Notes under the pieces: generated by a model | What the model was told of the DNA's origin: nothing | Seen by the model: only the letters and a program-made list of their open reading frames with translations | Database searches by the model: none | NCBI RefSeq assembly: GCF_021869535.1 | Contig: NW_026262690.1 | Span: forward strand, 86,287,995-86,351,994 | DNA length: 64,000 nucleotides | Source of the DNA: Mytilus californianus | Lineage: Eukaryota > Mollusca > Bivalvia > Mytilida > Mytilidae | Direction of reading: 5' to 3' | In this document: positions 1 through 11,687 of the stretch, piece by piece | Layout of the letters: every line of letters begins with the position of its first letter | Numbering within the stretch: the first letter of the stretch is position 1 | Position numbers and translations under genes: made by a program

Positions 1-2450
1 CTCGGATTAATTGTGTTTACCAATACAAAAGTATAATCTTTCAATATCCTGGATCCACCCACTTTTTCATTAAAAGCGAATTTTATGAATTGTTTTTTTA
101 TTCGGTATGATTGGAATTAAAATACCAAATGAACCAGTTGAAATATCTTCAAAATTCGCGTAATGTTTTAGTCAGTTCCTGGCAACTACAGAGCATATGA
201 CATACTCAGAAAGTAAGAGTCCGCCAGCTGTGGTATCGAACAAATTAGAGTAAGTAAAATTTTGGTTAATTAACATTAATGAAGAATGAGCGAAAACGTA
301 CAAGGCAATTTATTTATATTATATCAATCATAGTTTCACAACGTTTTATTTTTTTTTCAAGTGTCGTATGAAATCTGCGTGTGAAACATAAAGTTGGTAA
401 CTATCAATACCTCTCTATATAAAGTAAAATAATAAGGTCAACTCTGAAACATACCTACTGAGCGGATGATGGACTCGGCAAATTGATATCAACCATGTGC
501 CAGTAAAACAAAACAAAAAGCGTCTGTTTTCAACTGATTTACTTACACGTGTAGCGTAATCATGAGCAAGAGCAACCGATCACGACCGATTTTATTTCGA
601 TGAAGGCCGAACTGATTTCCATTGAAGAAATAATAGTGAACGACAACTTGTTATTAGTTAAGTAATTTTATTTTTACAGTTCGTGAGATACTCAAGTAAA
701 ACAGTTAAAACAATCTGCTTTATATTCACAGTTTTGTACAGTTAATCTTACATATAAGTAAGGACATAAGACGATCAGTAATAATATGTTGCAAGCGAAG
801 GAACACGTCATGCTCATTCCAAAAGCTCCTTCAAGGGCCTCAAAATAAATCCAAAAGCAATTATAAATCTTCCTGAAATGAATATCACAACTAACGAAGA
901 AATATATTTCATACTGGTTTGATCACGATTTGTTGTCAGTGTCATTACTGTGTTGGCATGGAGCAAGAACTGTTCAATCGTATTCCGTAGAATTCTGAAG
1001 TTTTATAAAGTGTTCCACTGAACCATTTATATAAATAGGATCAATGGCGTATTATTGTCTAGTACTTTAAATATTTCAAACATTTAAAACATTAATATAA
1101 GTGTTGTAGTAGAGTCATGTTATCATATATGTCATGCAACAGTAAACGAAAAAAAAACTATGATATTCAGCAACCAACGACAACTTCTGAATAACATAGG
1201 ACAAGTACATTAAGAATGAGGCGCGGTTAAACATGTTTATAAGCGCTCAAGCTATTAACCTGGGACATTGGTTTACCAGCACAACATATAAAAAACGTAA
1301 AATTCTTCTGGTATTTTATATATGAAATCATTTGAGTAAAATCTATACATATGTATGTACTAACAAAATTACTTAAATATGAACATTAGTAAATATGTAA
1401 ATCATGCAGTGATTTAATATGATATAAAACCGTTCGAAAATTTCATTCAACTACCTAGTTTACATTTCATTGTATGTAAATTTTCCATGTTATGAATTAT
1501 ATATATAATTATCATACGTAAACCTACTTAAAAAACGTCCTATGTTGTTTCAATTGCACAAACAGATACCTTTACAGATATTTTTTAGAAATGTCAAGTT
1601 TCCAAGTTCTGAAAAAATAAAATGTTTACAGTGCGATGAACAAAGTACACATGACTATGCGTGGTATGTCCTTGCAAGATAATTATAGCTTTAGAAGAAC
1701 GATTTCCTTCGTTGAATTGCTGATAGCAATACTTCCAATAAGTTAAACTATTTAAGAATGATCGCGTTAACATTTCTCTCCATTTAACTTAATTCTATCA
1801 AAATGTCAAACTCATTTACAGTAGTTTCTGCAAGACCACCCATTATCGAATTTTGTCCTTATAACATTTTCAAGTTCTAATGGAGGAGTTATTTTTAGTA
1901 AAAGACAGCTCAACTAAAATTAAATTTTAATCTAAATTACATTTTTTCACAATAAATATAAATCAAACAGTACAAATTTACTGTGATATATAACTACTTT
2001 TCTCGTTTTTGTTTTCTTTTTCATTCTCCGAGAAATTACTTCCATTTATCACTAAACTTTGTGATCATTTGTAATTGAGAGACTAGCAATCGATAGAACG
2101 TATTTATAACGAGATAAAAACAAGGTCACTTCTTGAGGACATCTCCTGACATTTGCACTAAAAAAGCTTTTTCTGTAGTGTCACAATCAAAGGCGGATGT
2201 GACATCTGAATTTAAATCGTATTAGGATTGATTAAGGAGACGAGATCCAATCCTAATGATTTGAGCTATGTTATGTCGACTGAAATAACTAGAAGCCTTC
2301 GTAAGCCCTCAGTATTGCCCACCAGGCTTAAATGTATATAGTCTGACCAATGACTCATTTCGTTGCAATATTTGATATCAAATAATTAGGATGTCGTAAG
2401 GTCCTTATCATTAAAGACAAATTAAAGACAAATTGCATATAACATAGACT
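1..2450. repeat. Upstream flank of a B-box gene copy lying left of the window
   Basis: No gene is visible. The first ~120 bases match the region ~300 bases upstream of gene 1 (from about 11000), gene 3 (31080), gene 4 (44900) and, inverted, gene 5 (about 61740-61860). Further along, 1630-1870 matches 15800-16050, 38020-38250, 47150-47420 and inverted 54430-54700; 2090-2400 matches 38400-38700, 47630-47960 and inverted 53880-54260. The order and spacing are those of the upstream side of the other minus-strand copies, so another copy or its remains should lie just left of position 1. The matches are diverged by many substitutions and indels and carry no shared reading frame, so this is segmental duplication of non-coding DNA. 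Confidence 0.75.
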
Positions 2451-2628
2451 CCTTACAATTTTTTTTAAAAACAACAAAAAACCCACAAGTATAACTTTCT
2501 ACATTTATTTAAACAAGATTGCACACGCTGAAATGTCTTGCCTGCTTTACTTATGATTAAATTCATGTGGAAAGTCTGTAATATGAAGTTTCTACTACAA
2601 GTATCACATGAAAGTAACATTATTAATG

Positions 2629-3300
2629 ATCAATAAAAATGAGGTCAAGGCCAGATGAACCACGCCAGACAGACATGTACACTTTACAATGATTCCATTG
2701 ACCAAATTTAAAAGTCTTATTGCGTATCGTACCAGGAAACAGACCAAACCACAAACACTTAAAATTGACCAATGAACTATGAAAATGAGGTCAAGGTCAT
2801 ATGAACCCTGCAAGACAGACATGTACACTAAATATAGTTGACTTAATGCTTATAGTATTTTATAAACTGACAAAACCACGAAAAATACATTTACCAATGA
2901 ACCATGAAAATGAGGTCAAGGTCAGACAGACATGTACATGTTATGATTATTCCATTTACCCAAATATGACTTGTTACTTATGGTATTTGATAAACTGACG
3001 AAACCATGAAACATTAACATTGACCAATGAACCATGAAAATGAGGTCATGTTCAGATGAAACCTGCCAGACAAACATGTACACCTTACATTTGTTCCAAA
3101 AAAATAGTGTCCCTATTGATTATAGTATCTGTGATAACGTAAACTTAACCTTGATCACTGATCCATAAAATGCGGTCGATATCAAGTAAATAAAAAAAAA
3201 ACAAAGGATATGGGTATCCATCAATGAACCCTGTCTGACAGACATGTAGACATTGCTAGGAAGCCTTAGGCCAAATATAGTTATCCTATTTAACATAATA
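2629..3300. repeat. Minisatellite, ~130-bp unit, about five copies
   Basis: Units start near 2629, 2768, 2894, 3022 and 3153. Each opens with a variant of 'gaccaatgaaccatgaaa', then 'atgaggtcaaggtcag', a 'ccagacagacatgtacac' block and an AT-rich half ending 'aaactgac..aaccacgaaa'. A sixth partial unit follows at about 3460-3535, after an unrelated ~140-bp retroelement tail. The same motif recurs widely in mussel DNA, to my memory. It contains the extended half-site TCAAGGTCA in units 2 and 3. The small ORFs through it are not conserved between units. Confidence 0.8.
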
Positions 3301-3329
3301 AGTGAATTTTTCAAAAAACAAAAAACACT

Positions 3330-3470
3330 AATAAAATTGAGAATGGAAATGGGGAATATGTTAAAGAGACAAAAGAGCAGACAACAACCGAAGGCCACCA
3401 ATGGGTCTTCAATGCAGCGAGAAAATCCCGCATTTTTTCAAACAGCCATTAAACCCATAAAAATGAGGTC
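3330..3470 (-). mobile_element. Penelope-like family 2, 3'-terminal fragment
   Basis: The stretch from 'aaattgagaatggaaatggg' to the 'cttcaatgcagcgagaaaa' region matches 57297-57430, which is the 3' end of a 5'-truncated reverse transcriptase element on the minus strand. This copy keeps only the terminal ~140 bp and interrupts the minisatellite. Such short 3' fragments are what truncated target-primed insertion would leave. Confidence 0.6.
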
Positions 3471-3699
3471 AAGGACAATAGACGTATGGCAGACGGAATT
3501 TCGTAATATAAGGTATCTGTATAATAGGTAGGAAACATACATGTCTTCTCCTTCCGAAATATGAAGCTTATATAAATATTTTACGGCGTCGTCGCCTCTT
3601 CCAGATTGTAATCCCTACGCTTCGCATTCTGCGTCGACTGTCGAAGGCGAGGCAACTAAACTTCCCTTTTTTAATCAGGCAAAGTCAGAGATGATGGTA

Positions 3700-4570
3700 A
3701 AAATGTTATATTAAAGTAATTATACTTTCAAAAAAAAAAAAATCTTGCAATAATGGGAAAAGGACGAGGTATCATAATAACAGATTACTAAATAGCATTT
3801 GTCATCAAGTTGTTATTTCAGCCTTAGATAATATCAAACACAGAGCCAATGTATTGATATAAACCAAGCGTAATTTACTGAGAGCTGGCATAATTTATCC
3901 TTCTGTAAACGATACTGATATTTAAATACCATCATTATAATTGAGGTTTTTTTAATGACAAATCAGATCACGTTGGAGACAGACTGTGTGGTAGAGTGCA
4001 TTAAAGAAAATATAACTTGCGATAAAATTGTGCTGTGGAAAAACTGAAACAGCTAAACACTATTTATTACAATCCAAAAGGTTCAATAAACATCGTCATA
4101 TACATATAGATGATAGATAACCTCTGCTTTCTAATCAGAATTCACAATTTCCACATTTTTTATGTTGTGGCTCCTGGAGACTTAAAATAGATCAAAACAA
4201 ATTTATATTTTATGCTGTGCAAACTTTATTCTGAGTAGCAAGTGATTTACATCTACAATCTAATACCCCTATTCACTCATCCTGACGAAATAGTGTCTCC
4301 TTCTGTAAAAACACTGTCAAATTTCTTGAACCACTTTCTTCTCCAATGTTATAAAATAATGATCTTTATTTAATGTATCAAATTCCTTAAATGTATTCTT
4401 TATACATATTCGTTTGCCTATCAGGATGTGCATATAGTTTTGTATTTTATTTTTGAATTTAGGCAGATTGATTTAAATAAGAGCACTGCTCTTGTTTTCT
4501 TGTTCCATTTTGAATTACTTGTATATTTCGTATATATTTATTCTTGAAGTTATGCATAACGAATTCTTTA
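3700..4570. repeat. Distal upstream flank continued
   Basis: The block around 3760-3950 matches 48040-48240 on the left arm of the inverted duplication, in the same order relative to the 2090-2400/47630-47960 block. No coding potential is seen. It continues the paralogous flank that begins at position 1. Confidence 0.6.
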
Positions 4571-4799
4571 TTAAAACTTGTTTACACTAACAAAGCGCCA
4601 ACTAGTTTAATGCCGTCCATATAAACAACGGTTTGAAGATTTTACAATTGATACCCCAAAAGTGTTTGAAAACTAATTGGTTTATAAAGCATTAAATTTA
4701 TTTGACCTTTTTTATACAACAATCTTTTTATATTCAACTGTACAAAAAGTCTGATCATATCATTGCAAGTAATATTCTATCATATGAAAATCTAAATAA

Positions 4800-5120
4800 A
4801 GGCAACAGTAGTATACCGCTGTTCGAAACTCATAAATCGATAGAGATAAAAACAAATCCGGGTTACAAACTAAAACTGGGGGAAACGCATCAAATATAAG
4901 AGGAGAACAACGACACAACAAAAACACAACATTAAAATATAACACACACAGAAATAAACTATGATATAACAATGGCCATTTTTCTGACTTGGTACAGGAC
5001 ATTTTAAGAAAAAAGAAAAAAATGGTGGGTTGAACCTGGTTTTGTGGCATGCCAAACCTCCCGCTTTTATGGCAACGTCAAACACAACACCAAAACGACA
5101 ACATCATATGACAGGACCAC
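4800..5120 (+). repeat. Dispersed mussel repeat (copy 1)
   Basis: The block opens 'ggcaacagtagtataccgct' and runs through 'ctgacttggtacaggacatt' and 'ttgaacctggtttt'. A second copy of the same family, same orientation, lies at 16078-16350, where it truncates the gene 1 upstream flank. I recognise the sequence as a high-copy mussel repeat. No ORF is shared by the two copies, so the predicted short peptides here are incidental. Confidence 0.75.
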
Positions 5121-5193
5121 AATACAAATAAATGGGAGAACATATAGGACAAAGAAACACACGAATAATAGCTAACAAAAGGTACTAGGCTTA

Positions 5194-5460
5194 AAATTCA
5201 ATACGCCAGACGTGCGTCTCGTCCACACAAGACCAACCAGTGAAGCTCAGATGAAAAAAGTTTGAAAGCCAAAACAAGTACAAAGTTGAAGAGCACCGAG
5301 GACCAAAACTTCCAAAAAGTTGCGCCTAACACGGCCAGGGTTTTCTGCCTTGGACAAGAACATCCTTATTATTTAGAATAATTTATAATTGTGCAAACAG
5401 TAAATTTTATAAAATGACTATATAATAGATATACATGATAAAACCGAAGTGGGGACTAAC
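5194..5460 (+). repeat. Dispersed mussel repeat, 'cgccagacg' family (long copy)
   Basis: The block runs 'aaaattcaatacgccagacg' through 'aagtacaaagttgaagagca' to about 5460. Shorter copies are at 18258-18350 and 29041-29150, downstream of genes 2 and 3. The family is recognised from mussel sequence. It is non-coding. Confidence 0.7.
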
Positions 5461-5519
5461 TACAGAATAAAAACGGATACATTACATAAAACAACTTAAT
5501 CCAACACATGCACTATATG

Positions 5520-6180
5520 ACTTACTTTAAAATATCTATGCACTATATGACTTACTTGAAAAGAGAGAAAAAATCTGAACTGATAAATACAAACTTATTT
5601 ATCTGTCATAAAATTACTATTATTACGCATACACTTTATTTATTTACTGACCAGGACACTGGATAATCAAGGGTCAGTTCCATGAACATGTCAGTGATGA
5701 ATCTGGTCATTTCTAGATAACTGACAAAACAATTACTACATTTAAAGTTTTAGAAATCTGAAGGCTATTTAGATCATATCCTACTTATTTGTAGTTCTTT
5801 TTACTTTTGGATGAGTGAATTTTTCACATTCTCTTCTAGGATACCAAGTGCTGATTGGTGATTCATAATTGATAAAAAAATTTTTTTTTGTCTTTTCTAA
5901 TTATAAAAACAAATTATAACAACTTTTACAAAAGTGAATAAGGGATTGAGCATGGGTTTAATTAAAAGTTATAACAACTCCCTGTTGAATCACAAAATAA
6001 CATGTTTTTTGCACTTTAACGATTGTTTCAAAATATGCAGCTGCCTTGAAGATGCTACTCAGGTGACGACATGTCAACCGTAAATACTCTAAAAACCCTG
6101 CGGTACAACTTGTGTGCTGTTGGCATTGATTATTATAAGTTCAATACGTCTGAACATGGAAGTAAAATATAAAGTATAAA
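5520..6180. repeat. Paralogous intergenic flank
   Basis: Positions 5520-5760 match 25070-25300, including 'ggataatcaagggtcagttc' shared almost exactly. Positions 5750-6170 match 48505-48840. No gene is seen. The block shows that the duplicated units reach far beyond the coding exons. Confidence 0.6.
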
Positions 6181-6199
6181 AAATGAAAAACAACATGTA

Positions 6200-6700
6200 A
6201 TAAATTTAATGCGTCCGTCGCTCTTTTCTGGATTTATCTTCATCAGGATTGCTCAAAGCCGAATATTTGAAAATCAAGGATGTATAAGAACCAAAACAGT
6301 TGAAGATTTAGGCATTATGTATGTAACTGTTGATTAACTCATTCTTCTGCTCTTTTGTCGGTTTTGTCTCTTTGACACATTCCCCATTTCCATTCTCAAT
6401 TTTATTCATATTTTATTACTTGAAAGTTTGGTATTACATCATTATGCTGGTTACCTTGGGTAAAATTCACAGTTGTCGTTTAAACAATAGAAGTATTATT
6501 CGTGTATAGTTGTCTCATTGGCAATCATACCACATCTTGTCTTTATACTTATATTTATTTGGCTATTTTAGGTACTTTTTGTTCACATAATTCTTCAACT
6601 GTTTCGGTTCTTATACATGCTCGGCTCTCATATATTCGGCTTCGAGCGTTCATGGTGAAGGTAAATCCAGAAAGGCGCTTCGGACGCATGCAATTAATAA
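6200..6700. repeat. Inverted pair of ~65-bp repeats
   Basis: The reverse complement of about 6204-6268 resembles 6625-6690. Both contain 'attcggctt.gagc', 'aaatccagaaa' and 'cggacgcat'. They enclose ~360 bp with a fragment of the Penelope family 2 tail at 6358-6406, on the opposite strand from the copy at 57297. This may be a non-autonomous element with inverted ends or two independent copies of one repeat in opposite orientation. Confidence 0.45.
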
Positions 6701-6779
6701 CGTGTTGTTTACACTACCAAAAGTTCTCATTTTAAGGAAGGTTTTATTTGAAATTGAAAAAAAGCCTTTATTCTTTATA

Positions 6780-7490
6780 ATTAAAGAGAAATTATAAGAC
6801 TAACAAAAAATGTTCATGTCAGCAGATTTGCATATAACATACGTCATACAAAACAATTAAGAAAACAAAATTCACAAAAAAAAAATCTACATTGACTAAA
6901 ACAATTATCTCTAAACTGGTAAAATCAGAGATGGAAGGACATTTATTTTTTCACTTAGAAATTACGCAAATGAGAAATAATCTTAAATCTTAAACTAGTG
7001 GGAACGATGAGGTATGTTTATATCAGATTATTATATGAGATTTGTCATTATATCAGTTGTAATTTCAGCAATAGGTAATACCAACCAAAGAGCCAGACTA
7101 ATGATCTGGGGGAGGGGGATTTCAACGGCAACTGGGAAAAGTAAGTGTTGCTACACAGGGGCTGAAATTTTGTCTGCAAATAGGCAACATACAGACACCT
7201 GAAAGAGTTGGTACAAGAGTTGTTTACTCCCTTCACAAGGCATCGACTTTAAAGATCCTACATTCCGACCGTTTCAGCGTAGCTGCATATTAATACATCC
7301 CACAAAACCATACCAGCATGGGTGTACTGCCAGGTGGGAAAGTCATGGCATGGTCATAGAAATTCACTTTAGCGAATCTAACACCCAACTCCCGCCCTTG
7401 GTACGGGTTTTACTTCTGGACAGGGAAAGTCCAGATGATAATATTGTTTTACCACAGTACACCCTTGGGGCCTTTTAATGAAGGATAACA
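6780..7490. repeat. Downstream flank block of gene 1 (matches gene 4 side)
   Basis: Positions 6780-7490 match 40550-41290, including 'tctgcaaataggcaacatac' and 'attccgaccgttt'. The first part also matches 24550-24850. Both full copies lie about 2.5-3 kb past the stop codon of a minus-strand B-box gene. Reading frames differ between the copies, so I see no gene here. Confidence 0.65.
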
Positions 7491-7604
7491 AGATATTAAC
7501 TAGATATGCATTATCATAAAATATAACATTTTGCAGTCTTTCAAAATTATCAGTTAAAAAAAGGAGGAACTTCAGACATTTTTAGAAATTTCAGCTATTG
7601 GTCC

Positions 7605-7735
7605 AGCATTATAGAATAACAAGATGTGGAATGATTCCTAATGAGACAAATCTCTACCAGAGACCAAGTACCGGAGAAGTAAATACTTATAGGTCACCGT
7701 ACGGCCTTCAAAATTGAGCAAAATCCATTATGTTA
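7605..7735 (+). repeat. Dispersed mussel repeat with 'aggtcaccgtacggccttca' core
   Basis: The copy runs from 'aagatgtggaatgattccta' to 'caaaatccat'. A better copy is at 29170-29290, and fragments are near 6505-6540 (inverted) and 51810-51830. The family is common in bivalve sequence to my knowledge. No pol III boxes are clear, so I do not call it a SINE. Confidence 0.65.
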
Positions 7736-7929
7736 GTTTCACAATTCTTACTTCTTGTTCGGATCAGTATAATTTGTACGTTCCTTAAAAGAGAGACGAA
7801 AGATACCAAAGGAACATTTAAACACAGAAGTTGAAAACAAACTGACAACGCCATGTCAAAAAACGAAAAAGGACCAAAACACAAACAACATCAATAAAAT
7901 AATAACCTAGCCAAAACAAGCCTTTGTAT

Positions 7930-8260
7930 CAAAAAGTAAAATTACAAAAATACTGAACTCCGAGGAAAATTAAAAAAGGAAAGTCCCTAATCAAATGCCA
8001 AAATCAAAAGCTCAAACACATAAAACGAATGGATAACAACTGTCATATTCCTGACTTGGTACAGGCATTTTCTTATGTAGAAAATGGTGGATTTAACCTG
8101 GTTTTATAGCTAGCTAAACCTCTCACTTGTATGACCGTCGCATCAAATTCCATTATATTGACAACTATGCGTGAACAAAACAAACAGACACAATAGGTAC
8201 AATTGTCAAAAATAGGGGTACAGCAGTCAACATTGTGTTATCATCACTATAAAAACAAAC
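7930..8260 (-). mobile_element. Penelope-like family 1, 3'-UTR fragment
   Basis: This stretch is the reverse complement of 36960-37275, the end of the 5'-truncated reverse transcriptase element at 35580-37275. Shared blocks are 'actgaactccgaggaaaatt', 'gacttggtacaggc' and 'ttaacctggttttatagc'. The element therefore points to the minus strand here and keeps only its 3' end. Short pieces of the same end occur at 26668-26705 and 53635-53735. Confidence 0.65.
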
Positions 8261-8269
8261 AAATGTAAC

Positions 8270-9620
8270 AAAGAAGCACAAAACGGCATACATCAAATTT
8301 AACATCCTCTTTTGGTTTTTTATTATACGATTTTATTAATCTTATTTAAAGGGTCATTTTTATGATACAAAGTTGGACCAATACTTTTACTATTTCTTTA
8401 ATTTAATACTGAGGAATACATATGTAGAGTGTATAGAGCAGTCACATTTTACTCTATGCTGTGGATAACCCAAAAGATTGACTGGGGTATTGAAATATGG
8501 TTATTCCTTGGTATTCCAACCGGCAGTTGTTGGGCGTTCGTTTGGCTGTGCGAGATATATGAATTCGTAGTTACACGCGATCATAATATGGATGTTAAAT
8601 TCGGTTTGTAGTGATATAACCTTTGCAACAACTGTTTAATCGATTCGTATGTAGTCTGTTGCAAGACTAAACTTCTGTCCCTATCCAACATTGTTCAATG
8701 TCGCTGATTGTGTCTGCTCGCAAAGTCGTGATACGAGAATTACGGAGGTACTGATCAGTGTGATATATGCAAAGGGAGGGGTGATAATGGCACTTAGTAT
8801 ATTTTCACCTTTATTTTTTTTTTTTTTTTTTTTTTTTTTTGTAATTCAACTATTTTAACGTAACGATGGCGTCGTAGTGCAGTGATTTTTTGGCAAAAGT
8901 AAACATCAAAGAGGGTTTTTTTTCAGTTGTTTTTCATAAAACTTAATCCTGGGCTTGCTGAACAAAGATATGTTGTCCACAAAGCAAGATGGTAATGTTG
9001 TTGCACGAGTATGGTGATGGAGCAAGCAGGAGATATTTTGAGAACAATGAAAAACTATGCAAACACTTTTTAAAATTTTGAGATGTTTTCTTCAAAAAAT
9101 TAATTTTGATATACAATTCTTAGGTAAAACACGAATTCAACCAACGAAGCTTGGTTTTGTATCACTTTATCAAGGATATTGGTGTGTACCTAGATTAAAC
9201 ATTAAAGATTCAAGATCTGAAACATCTTAAAATTGTGAGGTCAAATAAAGCCTCCTTTTACTTTATCCTTTGTCAAACTTGAAACCACAAACATGACAGT
9301 GCCTTACTCTGTTTTGTTGTCACACACAATCGTAACAATGTTAGGTAAAAAAATAAAAAAAAAATCGTCCCATATCTGATCTAATTATTGGTAATTATAT
9401 CACTGCCAATGTGACACCGACGTCAACATGAATATTTGAAATGGGAATTATTTGGGTTTTTTTAAACGATGTTTAACGAAGTCACATCTATAGTCTTGGA
9501 ATATTTTAATGAAAATGAAGAGTTGTAATTTTCATGGTTTAGTTTTAAAACAAATTCTGATTTCATGCTAATGCATTATATACTTTTTTTAATAAATTTG
9601 TAAATCAGGATGAACTAGAA
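8270..9620. repeat. Immediate downstream flank of gene 1
   Basis: Positions 8430-8700 match 41755-42070 and 8860-9620 match 42550-43230, ending at the stop codon of gene 1 or gene 4 respectively. There is a run of 27 T at 8814-8840. Small ORFs are not conserved between the two copies. Nothing here looks coding. Confidence 0.65.
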
Positions 9621-9623
9621 ATT

Positions 9624-10724
9624 CTACATTGTTACTTTTACGGCGTGAATCTTGGCTCGTGATTTGGTTTCTTCTTCGTCTGCTTCGCAGCCAATCAATA
9701 AAAAACCTTCAGAATCAAATGATAAACTACATGGAAAGCGTATTCCAAGACTTTCTGTACTTTGTAGTCCAGATATTTCCCCTTTTTCATTTAGAGCGTG
9801 TATAGCGTGATTATCCAGATCTGTTACTAATAAAACATTGTTCGGTGTAATAGCAATGTCAGAAGGTATAAATGGAGTATCAGGTGTATTAAGTATCGAA
9901 AATCCCTTGTATACAAACTTTTTTCTTCCGTTCATATCCAAACCAACTATTCGTCCATGACCCTCGTCGTTAATCATATCTTCTACATAAATGTTATTTT
10001 CCGAATCACTTACAATACGAAACGCATAATTGAACAACTTTATTCCTCTTTCGTCATATTCAAATGTTGCTTTGCGTTTGTAGTCGACTCCTAGAACAGC
10101 TATTTGTCTAGTGGAAAAATCTGTCACCGGAAATTTAAGCCCTTGATCTCTTAGACCTAGTACAAGTTCGCCGTGCTTGTTCACATGTATCGCTAAAAGA
10201 ATCATTGGAGAAGCTTCTAGAATAGATCTGACGTTGCCGGTTTGTGCTATGCCTTTTAACTCTGATCTTGGGACTGGCGAAAATATTATCTCACTCTGTC
10301 GATTAACTGCAAAATCCTGACACTCAATATCGAATTTTTGTAATACTTTTATGGAGTTCTTTCGTAATTTTGCCTTAATTAAATGGCAATTATGAACATC
10401 ACCGGAAGATAACAAAAACACAACATCATCATCACTGCAAATAATTTTATCTATGCATGGTAGTTCTGTTTCGTATGTGTTAAACACGGAGGATATTACC
10501 TCTGAAATGTGATGTGCTTTGAGGTGGTCTGCTATATCATTACCAATGTCTCCAGTGGACACGATTCTGTGTTTCTCAGACGACTTGAATAGAGGGTGAA
10601 CGTTTATTTTACAGTTATCACACAACAACAAATCACAGTCGGTACATTTCCATTTAATGACAACTTCTTTTTTGCAAAGTTGACAGGAAATTGGAGATTG
10701 AGCCGTTCTTGTAGAATTCGCCAT
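9624..10724 (-). CDS. B-box / NHL-like propeller protein, copy 1
   Basis: This is a 366-residue protein from a single uninterrupted exon. The B-box zinc ligands are visible as C14, C17, C27, C30, C35, C38, H43 and H52, the spacing of a type-1 B-box. Residues 53-90 form a short, mostly helical-looking linker. Residues ~91-366 make about six beta blades; blades 4-6 follow the NHL pattern, with 'SENNIYVED' near 241-249, 'NNVLLVTD' near 295-302 and 'GFLLIGC' near 340-346. Members of the wider family act as cytoplasmic ubiquitin ligases or RNA or protein binders. This one lacks a RING, so ligase activity is not supported. The start is set by the MA(K/N)S motif shared by all five copies. It is the most diverged of the minus-strand copies ('CKKEVVIKWK', 'VLGVDYKRKA'). 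It is a likely adaptor or recognition protein; the ligand is unknown. Confidence 0.92.
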   Translation of the reverse strand: MANSTRTAQSPISCQLCKKEVVIKWKCTDCDLLLCDNCKINVHPLFKSSEKHRIVSTGDIGNDIADHLKAHHISEVISSVFNTYETELPCIDKIICSDDDVVFLLSSGDVHNCHLIKAKLRKNSIKVLQKFDIECQDFAVNRQSEIIFSPVPRSELKGIAQTGNVRSILEASPMILLAIHVNKHGELVLGLRDQGLKFPVTDFSTRQIAVLGVDYKRKATFEYDERGIKLFNYAFRIVSDSENNIYVEDMINDEGHGRIVGLDMNGRKKFVYKGFSILNTPDTPFIPSDIAITPNNVLLVTDLDNHAIHALNEKGEISGLQSTESLGIRFPCSLSFDSEGFLLIGCEADEEETKSRAKIHAVKVTM

Positions 10725-10785
10725 AACAGAGATTTGACAATATGGCTACCTGTCAGTCATGTTATTTACTTCCTTATTGAGTATG
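10725..10785 (-). promoter_or_regulatory. Conserved proximal upstream block of gene 1
   Basis: Reading toward the gene, this block holds GGAAGT (reverse complement of 10768-10773, an ETS-type core) and GCCATATTG (reverse complement of 10738-10746, YY1-like) just before the ATG. The same arrangement is kept in genes 3, 4 and 5 with few changes, while more distal flank is much more diverged. It could be core promoter, 5' UTR or both. No TATA box at a fixed distance is evident. Confidence 0.5.
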
Positions 10786-11687
10786 GCGTGATCGAAAATA
10801 TTTTGAAAACGCAGTAACGGAGAAATGTTATCAACATAAACTTAAAGCTGCACTTGCATATTCGAATAAAAGAATAATGTTAAATCAATAGGCAGTGTCA
10901 GATTAAGAGAGTGTAGAGCGGATGCGTCGACCATTATGAAGAGACATAATGCATTGTGCAGACTGTCAACAAATGGGTTATATTTCATTTTAACCGTTTC
11001 ATGATGTTTACCGATACAAAAAGTTTAACCTTTCAATATCCTTGATTCGTCTACTTTTGTTATCTTCAATGTGAATATCAGGATTTGTTTTGATGAGGAA
11101 TGGTTGGAAATAAAATACAAAATTTACACTTTTGATTTTATCAAAACTCGCGTAATATGTTATAGTCAATTCAGGGCAACACTGCTCAAATGACATCACC
11201 AGGAACTAAGAGTTCGACCGCAGTGGTATCAACCAAGAGGAAGTAATTAATATTTTGATATATTGATATTTTTGAAAAATTAGCAAAAAATGTATTATAG
11301 TCTATATTTATACTACCAATATGTCAATAAAAATTTCACTGGGTTTGACTTTTTTTTAAATTTTCGATTGTGAATCTGCGGAAGAAAAACTAAAGGTGAA
11401 AAAGCCTCTCTTTGTCATAGCGTAATGTAACAAGGTCTATATTGAAACATAGTTATTAAGCGGACGATGACCACGTCCAATTGATATCAACCTTGTGCCA
11501 GTCAAACGAAACAAAAAGCGTCTGATTTCAGCTGATAAACACACAAACATGTCGTAATCCTTAGCAAAAGCAACTGATCACGACCGATTTTATTGATAAA
11601 AATTGTCATTATTGACAGAACTGCTTTCCTGAAAAAAATAATGTATTTGTTTTTATTATGTTGATGTTATATATTTACAGTTCTTAA
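10786..11687. repeat. Proximal upstream flank of gene 1
   Basis: Matches 30540-31790 (gene 3), 44390-45320 (gene 4), positions 1-700, and inverted 61250-62420 (gene 5). No coding sequence is seen. It ends at TTAA (11684-11687), where a transposon has inserted. Confidence 0.7.

Noticed and set aside
2629..3300. CRISPR-like spaced repeats
   Set aside because: Units are ~130 bp, contiguous and diverged, in animal DNA; it is a minisatellite.
4702..5085. Short ORFs on both strands at 4702-5085
   Set aside because: They lie in a dispersed mussel repeat; the second copy at 16078-16370 does not keep the frames.
7014..7236. ORFs in the block shared by 7000-7490 and 40780-41290
   Set aside because: Conservation is at DNA level with out-of-frame indels between the copies, so it is duplicated flank and not a gene.
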